Below, piece after piece: positions 1 to 11,900 of a DNA stretch of 64,000 nucleotides (the stretch's first letter is position 1; each line of letters opens with the position of its first letter). Made by a program: the position numbers and the translations under genes. Where the stretch lies: assembly GCA_964019165.1 (NCBI GenBank), contig OZ025273.1, forward strand, positions 9,119,225 to 9,183,224, written 5' to 3'. The notes under the pieces are model-generated. The model was not told where the DNA came from. It ran no database searches and was given only the letters and a program-made list of their open reading frames with translations. The stretch is from Mastigias papua. Taxonomy: Eukaryota; Cnidaria; Scyphozoa; Rhizostomeae; Mastigiidae.

Positions 1-1819
1 GATCTTGAAAATTTCTATTTTCCTGCCTCATCGATTGGTAGTCTTCTAAATCTGTAAACGGCACTTCTATTTCCTTTTTTCCATACAGAATATCATCATA
101 AATCTCCTCACCCATGACTTTCTTTAATTCATCTAAATTTTGCTTCATTATCTTCTCATTCTCCCATCGAGGAATTTCTAGGTATCCTATATGTTGTAAA
201 ACATCTTCATATTTATGACTTCTTCCTTTCAGCGTACCATGAACATCTTCGCGCAATTTACAGTTTTCCTTCATTAGCTCATTGTTTGCTTTATAGACTT
301 TGTCCAGCTCTCTCTGCAGTTTCTCGTTTCTATGCTTTAAATCCACCAGACCCTCTGAAACTTCCAACTCTTCCAAGTCATCTCTAAACAGTTTATTCTC
401 CAATTCATCCATCTTAACATCATCCCAAGGCCCTTGGTCCAGCATTGCTTTTAAATCATCAAGCCTTGCATTCAGCTTCTCCTCTGCATCTATTTTCATC
501 TGCAGCAATTCACTTAATTGTTTTCTCTCATCCGTCGTTACAGGTGTTTGCTTGTGTTCAAATAGTACATTGTCTTCATCGCCATCACCTTCTAATGTGG
601 CCACCAGAGGCACAGCTGAAGGCTGATCTCCACTTGCTGTATCTTTCACATTTTTCATTATATCGTTGGCCATAGCATACGGATAATCACCGTCTGTATC
701 TACTTGACTGCTAATAGCATTGTTGAATTTGTCGAGAAGGCCTTCGATATAGTCAATCTCCCTACACAGTTTCCTGCATTGCATTAGCCTCTCACTTCCG
801 GTAAAATCATGTAAGTCCCCAATTTTATCCTTGATTACTAATTGCGCTAGATTATCAAAATTGTTTTTCATTCTGGTGTACGCATCCGCTAAGCTCTTCT
901 TCCCTTTTAACGAAATACCAGGTACATCGTTAATGGTATGTATATCGCTCAGCAAACCATTCTCAAGTTGGTTTCTGTGATCAGAAATCACATGTTGTAA
1001 ATTGCGTAGTGTATAATCATTGTCTATTGGATTGTCACCATCAATATTCCACCTACTATCAGCCTCCCTTTCACGTTGCATCTCATTCTCAACGACTGCC
1101 TTTGACAATTCCGCCAGTTTTCTATTGCCTCTGCTGAATGGGAGTTGCCCTTCGTCTGTGCTCTTTAAAGTCGAATGTAATGCATCTTTGCTTGTATTTG
1201 TATCATGGCCATCCGTAGCCTCACTGCATGTATCTTGTTTTAATAAGCTTGCTTTAGCTTCTCTACCTCCTTTTAATCTTTCTCTCTCGTCTGACAGTTT
1301 AATCTTCATATTTTCAATCAAGTCTTCTTTAATTGATTCAATAACATCAGGTATATCATCTAATTTAAGTTTCTGACTGTTCCATACACCCGTTCCCTCT
1401 GAGGTTGATGTACCGGTACCCGATTCATCAGCTTTGGCATCCTTTGAAATCAATGTCGTGTTATCTGCTTCGCCAGATTTCGAATCCAATCCTGGTTCTT
1501 CACTGCTATTTCTCCCGCTATTCTTTACATTATCATTTATGTCATTATCAACATTATTAATTTCATCTTCAAGCTTCCTCACGATTTCTGCTGTACGCGA
1601 TTTGTGCTCATCTTCATCCTTTTTTCGTTGGGTTAGGAAGTCTTTCACTTCATTTTGACTCTCTTCGATCATTTCAAAAGACTTTTCCATTTGCTGCTCG
1701 ATTTCAGATCTTAGCTTCTTTGCCACTTCAACAGCTTCTTCCTCCCTGCCCTTTTCTTGGCTTTTTAACTTTTCAATCTCAGCATTGAAGTCAAGTGGCA
1801 TCTTCCTCAGGTTGAACAT
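1..1819 (-). CDS. Acidic coiled-coil protein, N-terminal part (runs off left edge)
   Basis: The minus strand is open without a stop from an ATG at 1819-1817 to the window edge, at least 606 codons. An in-frame TGA at 1900-1898 lies 27 codons upstream with no ATG between, so 1819 is the likely start; the protein begins MFNLRKMPLDFNAEIEKLKS. The translation is rich in E, K, D and L and poor in P. Long heptad-like helical stretches (about residues 10-95, 160-270 and 440-590) are separated by acidic or Ser/Thr-rich linkers. I see no signal peptide, membrane segment or catalytic motif. A possible 3' splice site on the minus strand next to 1906 suggests an upstream non-coding exon. No family was recognised. 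The head-to-head tektin-like gene hints at, but does not show, a ciliary role. Serine-rich frames on the plus strand here are its antisense shadows. Confidence 0.8.
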   Translation of the reverse strand, partial: MFNLRKMPLDFNAEIEKLKSQEKGREEEAVEVAKKLRSEIEQQMEKSFEMIEESQNEVKDFLTQRKKDEDEHKSRTAEIVRKLEDEINNVDNDINDNVKNSGRNSSEEPGLDSKSGEADNTTLISKDAKADESGTGTSTSEGTGVWNSQKLKLDDIPDVIESIKEDLIENMKIKLSDERERLKGGREAKASLLKQDTCSEATDGHDTNTSKDALHSTLKSTDEGQLPFSRGNRKLAELSKAVVENEMQREREADSRWNIDGDNPIDNDYTLRNLQHVISDHRNQLENGLLSDIHTINDVPGISLKGKKSLADAYTRMKNNFDNLAQLVIKDKIGDLHDFTGSERLMQCRKLCREIDYIEGLLDKFNNAISSQVDTDGDYPYAMANDIMKNVKDTASGDQPSAVPLVATLEGDGDEDNVLFEHKQTPVTTDERKQLSELLQMKIDAEEKLNARLDDLKAMLDQGPWDDVKMDELENKLFRDDLEELEVSEGLVDLKHRNEKLQRELDKVYKANNELMKENCKLREDVHGTLKGRSHKYEDVLQHIGYLEIPRWENEKIMKQNLDELKKVMGEEIYDDILYGKKEIEVPFTDLEDYQSMRQENRNFQD

Positions 1820-3491
1820 AATTCTACTAGGCCTTCCTGCACTTTTGCTATTTTCATTCAATACCTGTTCTCTTAGTCCTATCCTTTCTGCTAGATTTCA
1901 TATCAGCTAAAAAAATCATTCTGCTTCATATCACAAAAACTGATAGAAACTTTTCTTGTAGTTCCATTGAAAAAAATTCACTATACGTGATGGATCTGTG
2001 TAATAGTGCACTAACTTAAAAATTTCATTGCTTTGTTTTTATAGTCACCAGTTGAAATCCTCTTCATAAATTAATGTCCCTTGATATTAATTGATCCCAC
2101 TGTATCATCAACCTGCTCTTCAAACTGAAAGGACGCCAAAACATTTTCCCAAATTTACATCTATCTTTAGTACTTCAAATAGGCCAGGATACTTGTACTA
2201 ACTCGGAGGCCATGATGTCAACTTGTCTGTACGAACCTCCGCATTTCAACAGTTTAGCAAAACCAGTAGACTACATGACATTGCAACCAACATTATAAAC
2301 AATGAAAGCCTCACCTATCAGAATTGAAAACAACAGTAAGTGCAAAAGAGGTCACAATGCCTAGCTGATGTGTTCTTCCATGAATTATCATATACTGTGA
2401 CTGCTGAATAACCAACGACTCCAACTCGCTCCTACGAGTTTCTCAAATGACCTGACTTCATACCCAAAGGAGTATACTTACTTAGTCTGCACAATCACTG
2501 ACTATTAACACGTACAGATTTCCAACAAAAAAGCCGCCTGCAGATAAGTTCCCATTGCAAAATGTAAACGCGGTTTACGTCTTAAACCAAAATCTAGAGA
2601 ATGTAGAATATAACCAGGAAAATATGAACAGCAAATGCCACTTCAAATGTTGGTCTTGTAGACGACATCATAGAGGAACGTTTAGTGAATGGAAATGTTA
2701 TTTCAAGACTTGAAATCAACTAGACAACAACTTGCAGCAGGTTCGATAATTTTGTTTCTCAGCAAGAGATGAATTTCTAAATTCATCACCGCAGAATATC
2801 ATTATCAGCATTTTACTCATGTCTAATCAATATCATGTATACAGTCGTGATGCCATGAGGGAACTGGGACATATCTCCCCTGTTCTCTCCAGGATCAATT
2901 TTTAATTTGTCCGAATTGGAATAGAAACATTTGAAAAGTTTAAACCATTCCTAGCAAAGGTTTACTTAATTACTACATCATATTATTGCCTTTTATGACC
3001 CTTTATTCTCGTATTTTACTCTATACAGTTGTGCCACAGTGAGTGGTTATATGAGGGCATGTCCCATTTCTCCAGTCTGTGGTGACTAACACCGTCCCTG
3101 CATGCATACATTCACTTTGCACTGCTATCATATTAAATGATATTGAAACTCTTATTTGATTAGAACTCTTGTAATGTTCCTCATCGATACAGGATGAAAT
3201 CTTAGCTCTGAAATTGAAGTTATGCAAGCCCTGAGTCGCTAGGGGGAATTCAGTCACGCACTGTTTGGTAGTTAGCGATTTAACTAGCTTTTATCAAGAA
3301 ACTTTATTGACTTTGTAGTCTCCTACCTACTTTTAATCTGATGGCGTCGTGTTTTAGATTTAATTGCATGAATATCAACATTCTTAAATGCTAATGTTGA
3401 ACCCACTGCTCTGTTTTCGTTTTAGGTGTTGCCAAGTGAAAGTTGTTACCCTCTTATGTTCTTATGGAACTTGCTTGAATACGAGGTTCTA

Positions 3492-3505
3492 GTTGCTAAG
3501 GGAAG
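3492..3505 (+). promoter_or_regulatory. Possible RFX X-box-like site upstream of tektin-like gene
   Basis: GTTGCTAAGGGAAG agrees with the X-box GTTGCCATGGCAAC at 10 of 14 positions and lies about 170 bp before the ATG. RFX factors drive ciliary genes through X-boxes close to the start, which fits a tektin-like gene. The match is imperfect and could be chance. Confidence 0.25.
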
Positions 3506-3650
3506 CAGAAAACAAAAGACGATGCCAAGGTGATAGGAAGCAGTACTTGTTTGCAACTTACTAATGTGCTTGTGTTCGTAAGAACGGACGTCACGTCTCC
3601 GTCTCCTTTACTAGCGAAGGTATCATTTTCGTTGAAGCATCTGGGTTGTA

Positions 3651-3664
3651 GTTACTCGGCAAGT
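3651..3664 (+). promoter_or_regulatory. Second X-box-like site just before the ATG
   Basis: GTTACT-C-GGCAAG resembles the two X-box half sites (GTTRCC and GGYAAC) with a one-base spacer. It ends about 10 bp before the start codon at 3673. Both half sites carry one mismatch, so this is only a candidate. Confidence 0.2.
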
Positions 3665-3672
3665 AAACCAAG

Positions 3673-6600
3673 ATGGAAATTACAAAAGAAGCTACAATCG
3701 CTCCTGACTCATGGAAAGAGGCGAGCATAAAGAATATTAGGCTAGGTCACACGGTTGTACAACGAAGTGATAAATTTAATGACTTAGGACGGCAGCTGGA
3801 CCCTCTACCTTCCTTACGAGATAGCTGCATTCAGCGAAGTAATGCCCAGATTCACTCATATTCACGAGAAACACGCTCTGTTGTCATTAAATTAAAGTAC
3901 TGCCTGCTTGAAACAGAGGAAGAAATAAAATCACTATTGCGGAGCAAAGAGAAGTTGGAGAAAGCCCTTGAACATATTAGGAAAGATATTATTTTAAACA
4001 ATAGCTCACAGTCGAGGCGAAAAGCCAGGGCAGCTAGAGAGAGGGTAAGATTGTTTTTTTCGTTGTCTTACTGCTAATGCATAGACACCAGCTAATGCAT
4101 GTACATCACTACATCACAGGGCTACATTATAACCAATCAAGGAGAATCAAAGTGATGGTCATGCTAAGTAGGTCACTGGAGAAGGTTCCCAGTAGTAATG
4201 AAACGGAAAGACGTATGAGTCTCTAGTTATACTAACTTTTACGGGGATTTAGATTGTTACAATGGTGAAAACCCACTGTTTTCTGTCAGTAAATAGTCAT
4301 TATATGGGCATTTTTGAAGACTACAAGGATACCGTTAAGGAAGTGATATGAAAGGTGATATTCATCAACAGAAAGCGAAATGAAAGTGAACTGAAATGTG
4401 GTATTCTTCATCAGAAAATAATCAGTATGCTGTTTCTTACTTGAAATGTTTGTTTTAGGTGGCTGATGGTGCAGATGATCTGCTGCTGGCTGAGAAGGAC
4501 CAATTGTTAAAACTAAAGCTAGTGCTGGAAGTTCAATTGAGGTCAGTCCAAAAGCAGTTACAAGTGCTAGATAATGCTAGAAAAAGAGTCAAGGCTGTGA
4601 TATCTGAAAGAAGTAGGGCTCTAGATTTGGTATGCCACACAGTTTCATCCATGCCAGCAGTATCTTTATCACTGGATGCGACCTCTGTTAACAATGTCCC
4701 GGCATCTAAAGGGACTGATCCATTAGGAGCATACACTCCAGAAGTACAGCAGGCAATGTCACTTGCAGAAGATGCAAGAAAAAGATCAGGTGCTTTGAGA
4801 AAGGAAGTCACTGAGGCAATTGATCAAGTTCAGAAGTTGCAAAAGGTAGCCCATAGAAGTGTTAATGATGGACTAACAAAGAAGGTTGCAGAAACAGTCA
4901 CAGTTAAGGTTTGTGTAAACTTCTACCCAACTAATTCCTTGAGAACACTTGCCCATTGTCTGTATTAGTATCTTAAGAGTTCTAATGGCATAGAAAAACA
5001 AAGCATAGACTTGAGGACTTTGAAACTACAGAATATAAGTGGTCATTAGAAGGAGAGATGACCCAAATGAGATTTGTTTCTTTAACTGCATACTAAAAGC
5101 CAATTTATAATGAGAGCAATGTATTTACATCTATTCCCTAATGAATTGAGAATTCTCAGAGAAAGCTGTTTTTATTGTTTGTGGGTAGTAATTCAGCTGC
5201 TTGGTAGGAAGGGCATCCCAATAATTTGGAGCTGGGGTTATGTCAGAATATAGCTGAACTAGTGATCATTCTAGAAGTCACCAGGTATAATTAATATCAA
5301 TGTAAATGAGGTATATAGTATCAAGGTACATGAACAGCATTGAACAAGTGAAAGACATTATAGAATATGTTTAACATGTCATTTTGTTCATCTCTTACAT
5401 CTCCTTCATCCTGTTCACCCTGAGTATAGCAAATATAAGTAGTATCATGTTTCTAACTTATATCTTTATGTATTCTAACTTGTATCTTGTAACTTCTAAC
5501 AAGAAATATTATCTTTCTCATGCAGCAACATTTACAACTGACTGCTGGAGAAATACGTGTGGCTCAACATCGGGGTGAACGATGGCACTATGCCACCGAT
5601 GTAGCACGTGGTTATACTTTGGTAAGCATTTATTTGATAGTTTGATTCAGAAGCTCATGCATTACAGGTTTACATCAAAAGTTGATTTTGCAGATGTTGT
5701 TAAGGATACTATGAATCAACATAAGATGATATCACAAAGTGCTGGCAAGAAGGTCCAACATCAAGATTTTGAGTATGGGTTCTTTCATTAAACTTAAATA
5801 AAGTCGGTACCGTGCTATATGAAATACATAGTTTCAGAAGGTTATGTTAAAATAGGCTAAAATTTAAGGTGTCACCCAATTGATGGATATAAATTATATA
5901 TCCTCCAAGGAAGAGGCTGTGGTGTGAGTTCTTTCTATGGGTCACATCCATGTCCATACCCTATGTTTTTCAGCAAACCAAAACTATGAACTATCTGGCT
6001 GGAAGCTTGGGTTATGCCTTAGGCACTTGGTGCTGTATTGTGCCCTCTTTATCTGTGGAGGTACAAATGACAATAACGTATTTACAGGAGCCCTTAGCAG
6101 AATTAGCAATTTATCAAGAAGAGTCTTGGTATGCTGGGGTGTGAATCATGAATCCATTAAGTTATATTCATTGCCATTTATTAATTTAGATGCATGTATA
6201 TTGGTAGGAATGCCCTTACAATACCTGATATTCCATTGAATATGTCATATCTATGCAAGATTTTTCCATTCTGAGAAATGCTACTGATCTTAGAGTTACT
6301 TCCCAGATGTTAAAGATATGCTATGCTCACTGATAAGTCTTATTCTGCCTCACATTAATGGTCTTTGTATCCTTGTTATTCATATCTCATAGAATTCAAT
6401 GGAGCGAAGTTTTTTTAGGAGGTTTCCATAGTCCCTTTCCACACTTTGTGGTGGCAGATCTGATCTGCAAACTCGTCTAAGCAAAAATGCTTGATGATGT
6501 TTCCTTTGGCATAGAGGGGTAGAGTTTTGGAATTAGAGCCTCTAGATTAGTTAAAAATTACATTTTTTGTAGAGGTTTGTGGCTACTGAATCATAACTGA

Positions 6601-7372
6601 TATTCTTAATAGTTGGGTTTTATCAATATATGTTAATGCTTATCTACACTTATCTACACAAGTTTATACATCTGTGATACGTGATCAAAAAAACATGTCT
6701 AAAACATGCAAGGTGTATGATGACAGGAAGGTTTGCGATTGCTGCTTCTTAGGATAGCCAGTATGCTTATGTCCTATAACCATGGATATAGGATGACTTA
6801 ATATTTAGGGGGACCTTTCAAGATGTTCCCATATTGATTGTTGTCTAGCTGTTCCGGGCTGAAGTAAATTTAGCTGCTTAGGGCGGAAGTAAGCTATTGG
6901 TCTCTCTTTAGAAATCAGCCGAACGAAATGGATTTCTTCCGAACTGGGAAAAGTACACCCCCCCCCCCCAGCTTCCTGCCTTCTACACTTGTGCTTGCAA
7001 TGTACCATAACTAAACTGCTCTAGGAGTTAGCATTTGCGCTAATATAATGACGTTGTTACTTCTCATAGGGTCCAGTTTCATCTAAAGATCTGACTGTAC
7101 GAGAAAAACTCAATAGACCTGCAGTATCTACTTTCCAACGTCACCCTGGTACACAGTTACCAGAAGCTCAAGAAATAATAGAAGGCAACAATGGCTTAAA
7201 AGAATCTCTCGATGCGATTGGTAGGAACATAGCTTTGTTAAAGCTCACACAGAATCGCATGAGAGAGGATATTGTTGACAAGCATCGCGGTGCTCAAGTT
7301 GATTCTAGTATTGTTCGCCTTCGTCGAAGAAAATATGATCACCGTTGGGTAATCACTGGTATTGGATGCTGA
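3673..7372 (+). CDS. TEKTL1: Tektin-like coiled-coil protein (TEKTL1/CCDC105 type), 4 exons
   Basis: The coding exons are 3673-4044, 4459-4908, 5526-5621 and 7070-7372; all introns are GT-AG and phase 0, giving 406 aa. Tektins are filament proteins of ciliary and flagellar doublet microtubules, and TEKTL1 belongs to the sperm axoneme set. Residues 60-125 have the tektin helical pattern ([20 protein letters not shown], then KEKLEKALE), and more helices cover 126-165 and 205-300. The last exon has [19 protein letters not shown] (about 317-335) at the place where true tektins carry the RPNVELCRD loop. Only the RP and general position are kept, which points to the tektin-like branch rather than tektins 1-5. 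The C terminus is basic ([11 protein letters not shown]). Length fits the tektin family; human TEKTL1 is somewhat longer. The intron at 5622-7069 contains a C-run near 6960. The paralogue assignment is less sure than the family. Confidence 0.75.
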
Positions 7373-8950
7373 ATAACGTCATTATCATCGAGGAATCAAC
7401 CAGTAATAATTGCACGACAATGTTAAATTTTTATTGCACCATTAAGCTGAATAGTGTGTTAGTTATGGAAATATATATAGAAGTTGCTATTTACCCAATT
7501 TAACTGAATTACTGTCATGTTTGCTTTCTTGTCTGGACACTACATGTAGTCATCCGAATGCCTATAAGTAAAGTGTCTAAGAGCACATCGTGGTCTGAAA
7601 GACCTTGGTTATAACCTTTAAGAATTTTCCGGTGAGTGCGCCCTATGGCTCTCAGAAATTGAAAGTATTGCCCTCTGTTGTTTGCCGTTGTATGATGTAG
7701 TGGTAAAGGAACTTCCTGGTATACCATGAAGTCTGCAAACGGTTATTGTAAAGGAGAATGGTCAAACAAGATAAAAGAAATTTTAGGGCTTCAACGTTAG
7801 GAAAAGTTGACGAAACTTGCAACTTTCGTAGACCAAACGCCAATTTTTCATACAAAAGTTGAACTGAGCTCAGCAAGTTAATAATGAAAAGGCCATATGT
7901 CTACTGGATAAGGAACATTACATATCTAAATTGGAACTGAGATATTGGAGTGTATAGCCTTTGTGTATTTAGCGTAGAGCGATATCATACAACTAAAAGG
8001 GTTGGCATGGATAAGAAGGTCAGACAACTTAAATAGTCCATAAATCTGAAGAAAAATGTACAACATCCGAATAAGAACATATGGCTGCTCTGGCTATGTT
8101 TTCAATTTCTATTGGCAATACAAAATCAATACATGTACAGTCCAATTCTACAAGGTTAGTGTAGGCCATTGCGTTTCAAAGTATCAGCAAGGGCATATCC
8201 ATGACAAGTGAAAATAACTCGAGAATAAAGATTCCTTTCCCCGATGTTCAAAAATCAACATCCAACTTCGACAGTTGAAAATCTGTCTAAAGGTAGTGTT
8301 ACACGATGCAAATTGTCACGGTAACTGGCTGCGCAATGGTTACTGAAGGGATTGCAAAGCATTTTCGTTTCGGGTGTTACACATAGCAACGATCTTTGCA
8401 ACTTGCCAAGACCTCTACAACTTGCAACGTCTGACGCCACTTTTAGTGATGAAAATATTAAACTTCGCATGGACCTAACGTACGATTGCATTGCAAGTTG
8501 CAAAGATCATTGGTACACAGTGCAATGGCTATAAAATTGCAGGCAATCGTTGCAAAAAATGGAACAGAGTTCTACTTCTGGCAACCATTGCGAGAGCAAA
8601 AAAGCTGCGTTGCACAGCGCAGAAATGACATGTTACATGGGCAATCGGTCTGCAACGCTTACCATCATGGCGTTGCGACGTAAGTTCCAAAAGAATTGCA
8701 CCTTGCAACACTAGCTGAAGACCACGGAAGCTCAATGTCATTCTATGATTGTGTATTCTGTCATTAGTGACGTAGTTGTTACCAGGCCTCAAACAATTGG
8801 CCTAAGCCTATGTAGATTCCAGAAGTGCAGCAAGGAGGGCAAGTCAAAACATGGATTAATGAAGAAAATCTGCAAAGAATAGTAAATAAAGAAGAAAGAA
8901 AACAACGATAGACCAAGTGAACAATATTACTATTGTACAAAATATTGAAG
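7373..8950. other. Intergenic region with one foldback element
   Basis: This lies between the tektin-like stop and the dynamin start. I see no gene. A poly(A)-signal AATAAA at 8224-8229 is about 850 bp past the tektin-like stop. Much of 8294-8713 is a TTGCAA-rich foldback element listed separately. The last 240 bp should hold the dynamin 5' UTR. Confidence 0.45.
8294..8713. repeat. MITE-like element with ~20-bp terminal inverted repeats and TA flanks
   Basis: The left end TAGTGTTACACGATGCAAAT matches the reverse complement of the right end (TAGTGTTGCAAGGTGCAATT) at 16 of 20 positions. Both ends start with TA, the usual target duplication of Tc1/mariner-type elements. The 420-bp interior has many TTGCAA/GCAA motifs and no coding capacity, so it is a non-autonomous DNA transposon candidate. 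Confidence 0.6.
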
Positions 8951-11900
8951 ATGGCTGGGAATAGAGGAATGGAAGAACTTATCCCTATTGTAAATAAGTT
9001 ACAAGATGCGTTCGCTCAGCTTGGAATCGAAGCTCCAATTGATCTTCCTCAGATTGCAGTCGTTGGAGGACAAAGTGCTGGAAAGAGCAGCGTCCTTGAG
9101 AATTTTGTTGGGAGGTAAATGACTTACGTCTTGTCTAATGTGCAAATTTTTTGAAAATCCACCCAGGATCATAAGTTCATTGACGGAAGTAGTGCTGTTT
9201 TGAAGAAAACACTGGTATGCTAATGAGTTTTGATGCATGTAAAGTGTAATAGTATCATGAAATAGGATTACATTTGGGCGATCTGCGATAATTCTTCTAG
9301 GTAGTTGTCTGGTTCAGCAGTGCAAAATAAAAATGACCCATAGAATGTGAAGTTTATAAGTATCTTGGTATTTCCACTATAAAATGCCATTACTAATTCA
9401 CCAGGCTCTTTATATTCTATCACAGTAGAAAGATGTCTATTTCATTATCTGTTTACTTGATAGAGACTTTCTACCCAGAGGATCTGGGATTGTGACGAGA
9501 AGACCTCTTATTCTCCAGCTTATTAACTCAAACACAGGTAGGTTCATATAGGTTTGTCTATCAGTTTGTCTGTTGTTAGTATTTCCACAATACTTGGCAT
9601 CAAATCATCATGGCTATCATCTTCATCACTATGGACACTTTCTCTTCATCATCATTATCATTTTGATTATTATCTGGATGATCATCATTACCTTGTTCAT
9701 CTTCATCACATCATTAAATAATGATGAACTATCATCATCACCATCATTATCATTATCACCATCATTGTCACCACCATCATCATCAGCATCATCATCATTA
9801 TCTGTCTGTCTTCCCATACACTCCTTACAGGGCCTAGGCTGATCCTGAAGTCAATGTCACCTTCAAATTGTTTTGAAGAGGTGATTGAGTTGGGTACACT
9901 CAATCCACTCTGCTACCCCAATAGTTTCTTATCAGAACTGCAGCCTGAAGCTGCTGTGCCTGACTTTCACTTGAAGGACCTAGTTAGACAGTTTGCTACA
10001 GGTTGTCAACACCTGCCCCAGTTCTGAATCTCCATGAAATGAATTGCTATCAACTCAAGGCAGTGTCTCTGTGTGCCCCCTCCAACTATGAGGTCTGCAA
10101 CCATGAGGTCTCCAACTATGGACTAGCCATCATCATCACATCGCATCGCATCACTTTTTTCACCCGTGAGCATGTGTCAATACAAGGGGAAATTTGGAGA
10201 GCCTCCTAAATCGGTAGCTCTATACAGGTCTTTGATCTTTGGTGCCTTGCCAGATTTGCCGCTGATATTGTCTTCCCGCACTCATTGCATACAACATACT
10301 TTGCTTTGTACACTCAAGATGCACTCCTTTACTATTTTGCCAAATCTGCTGTTGTAGATGTTAGCCCTCCTTACATTCCTTGTAGCTACCTTCAGTTCCG
10401 TGTTTGCCCATTGCGCTTCTTTCCTCTTTCTTTTATGACTCTTCTTCTCTATATGTGTTTCTTTTTCTGTCTTCTAGTTCTCACTGCCTTTTGTAACGCT
10501 GTCCTTGGGCCTGGATTCGTCTCTGTGTCATTCATTAGTTTGTTGTCGATTTCTGCCTCTCTTGCTCTTCTGCTTAGGCCTACCATTTTTCCTTTGTATT
10601 GTTTGTTTGCCTTCAAAAGCTTTAAGGAGCTGCCTCCAACTGTTGGCCAGACAGCCTTCCCTCTGGTGAAGAAGCAAATTTGTGGCATCGCCAACCTCCT
10701 CTGCTTCTTTTTCAGCTCCTAATTTGCCAGGAGATATGAAACTCCTGCCCGCTTGGCCCCAATCATGAAGGAGGGACACCATTGTGAAGCAGCCATCATC
10801 ATTATCATCATCATCATCATCACCATCATCATCACTATAATCATTGTCATCATCATCAACATGATGGATTATCATTATGATCATGATTATGGTCATCTTG
10901 AGTATCATCATCACCATCATACTAAAACCATTATGATCATCAGCATGATGCTCTGAATTTGCAGTCTGCCTTTTATTGTGTTTTGTTCAGTGTTATGTTG
11001 AACTTTATCAATCTCGATTCTCTTCTCTCATTTCTCATCTTTTGGTACCTCCATCTTCTCTATCATTAGTACTCATCCATACGTCCATGTACACTTCTAC
11101 ATTGCATCTTCTTTCTGCTTTTATCAAATTTTCTTGCTTTACTATAGCCACATATCTTATGATCTGTTGACCATATTTTTTGTTGATGAATTATTTATTC
11201 TTAGCATTGCCAAACTGATATATTAAATCCTTATACCCAATTTATCTCGTTATCATTCTAAATATAGGATAAATACCTATTATATGTAATAGTTGCAAGG
11301 TGTTTACTGCAGAAGTATAGAAATTTCTAGAAATTATTGCCAATATGCCAATAGCCATTTTTTTAATGTGATGTAGAACTGGCCTATATGGATTTTAGCA
11401 GGTGCTTGACCAATCATACACCTTGGTGCAAAATTTCACCTTGAAATTAATTTCCACTGTCTATTAGTAAGGCATATGGCTTGGTTGCTCCTCAAGAACA
11501 AAGGTCATGACAGAATGTGCACCTCACTGAGGCTGATGCCAAGTAGCATGTCTGCATGCTTTAAATTGTGAAGCCTGATCTAGAAATATGGATAGAGAAT
11601 TAAGTATGTGCTGTAGACTCTTTGTTGTTCCAACCTCCAAGGGAAGTTGACAGTTGATTTGAATAACTGGGGGCTCAAATAACTGAGATTTAGCCAAAAT
11701 TGCCCTCTTTCACAAAGTAAGGCACAAGTAAGGAAAATTTAGCATTTACAACAAATGTGCATTTCTCCTTGCACTGCAATATTACATAACCTTGTGTTAC
11801 TAGTTTTTGACATGACCATGTTTGAAAAAGTAATTGCTCCAAATGTTGAAACTCATGGAATAGCTATAGATTTAGGTGAGAATCCTTAGGAAATTAAATT

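Larger units (their letters stand above)
1820..3672. other. Intergenic region between two divergent genes
   Basis: This 1.85 kb lies between the start of the minus-strand coiled-coil gene and the start of the plus-strand tektin-like gene. It should hold both promoters and 5' UTRs. No convincing exon is visible on either strand; the only sizeable open frame (3021-3257, minus) has no recognisable features. A CRE-like GGACGTCAC lies near 3588, and two weak X-box-like motifs are listed separately. Confidence 0.5.

Noticed and set aside
300..1658. Serine-rich plus-strand frames
   Set aside because: They are antisense shadows of the minus-strand coiled-coil gene, whose frame is open across the whole stretch.
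2735..2760. tRNA-like GGTTCGATAA
   Set aside because: Only the T-loop-like word is present; no acceptor stem or anticodon arm can be folded around it.
3530..3730. 66-codon frame overlapping the tektin-like start
   Set aside because: It is out of frame with the tektin-like protein, which has clear family similarity from 3673.
8352..8792. Overlapping short frames upstream of dynamin
   Set aside because: They lie within the TTGCAA-rich foldback element and show no coding features.
9629..9903. Asp-rich and His/Ile-rich frames
   Set aside because: Direct translations of the TCA microsatellite; the same holds for 10528-10956.
10285..10722. 145-codon hydrophobic plus-strand frame
   Set aside because: It is the antisense of the basic, 2A-bearing retroelement remnant; its hydrophobicity mirrors Lys/Arg codons on the other strand.
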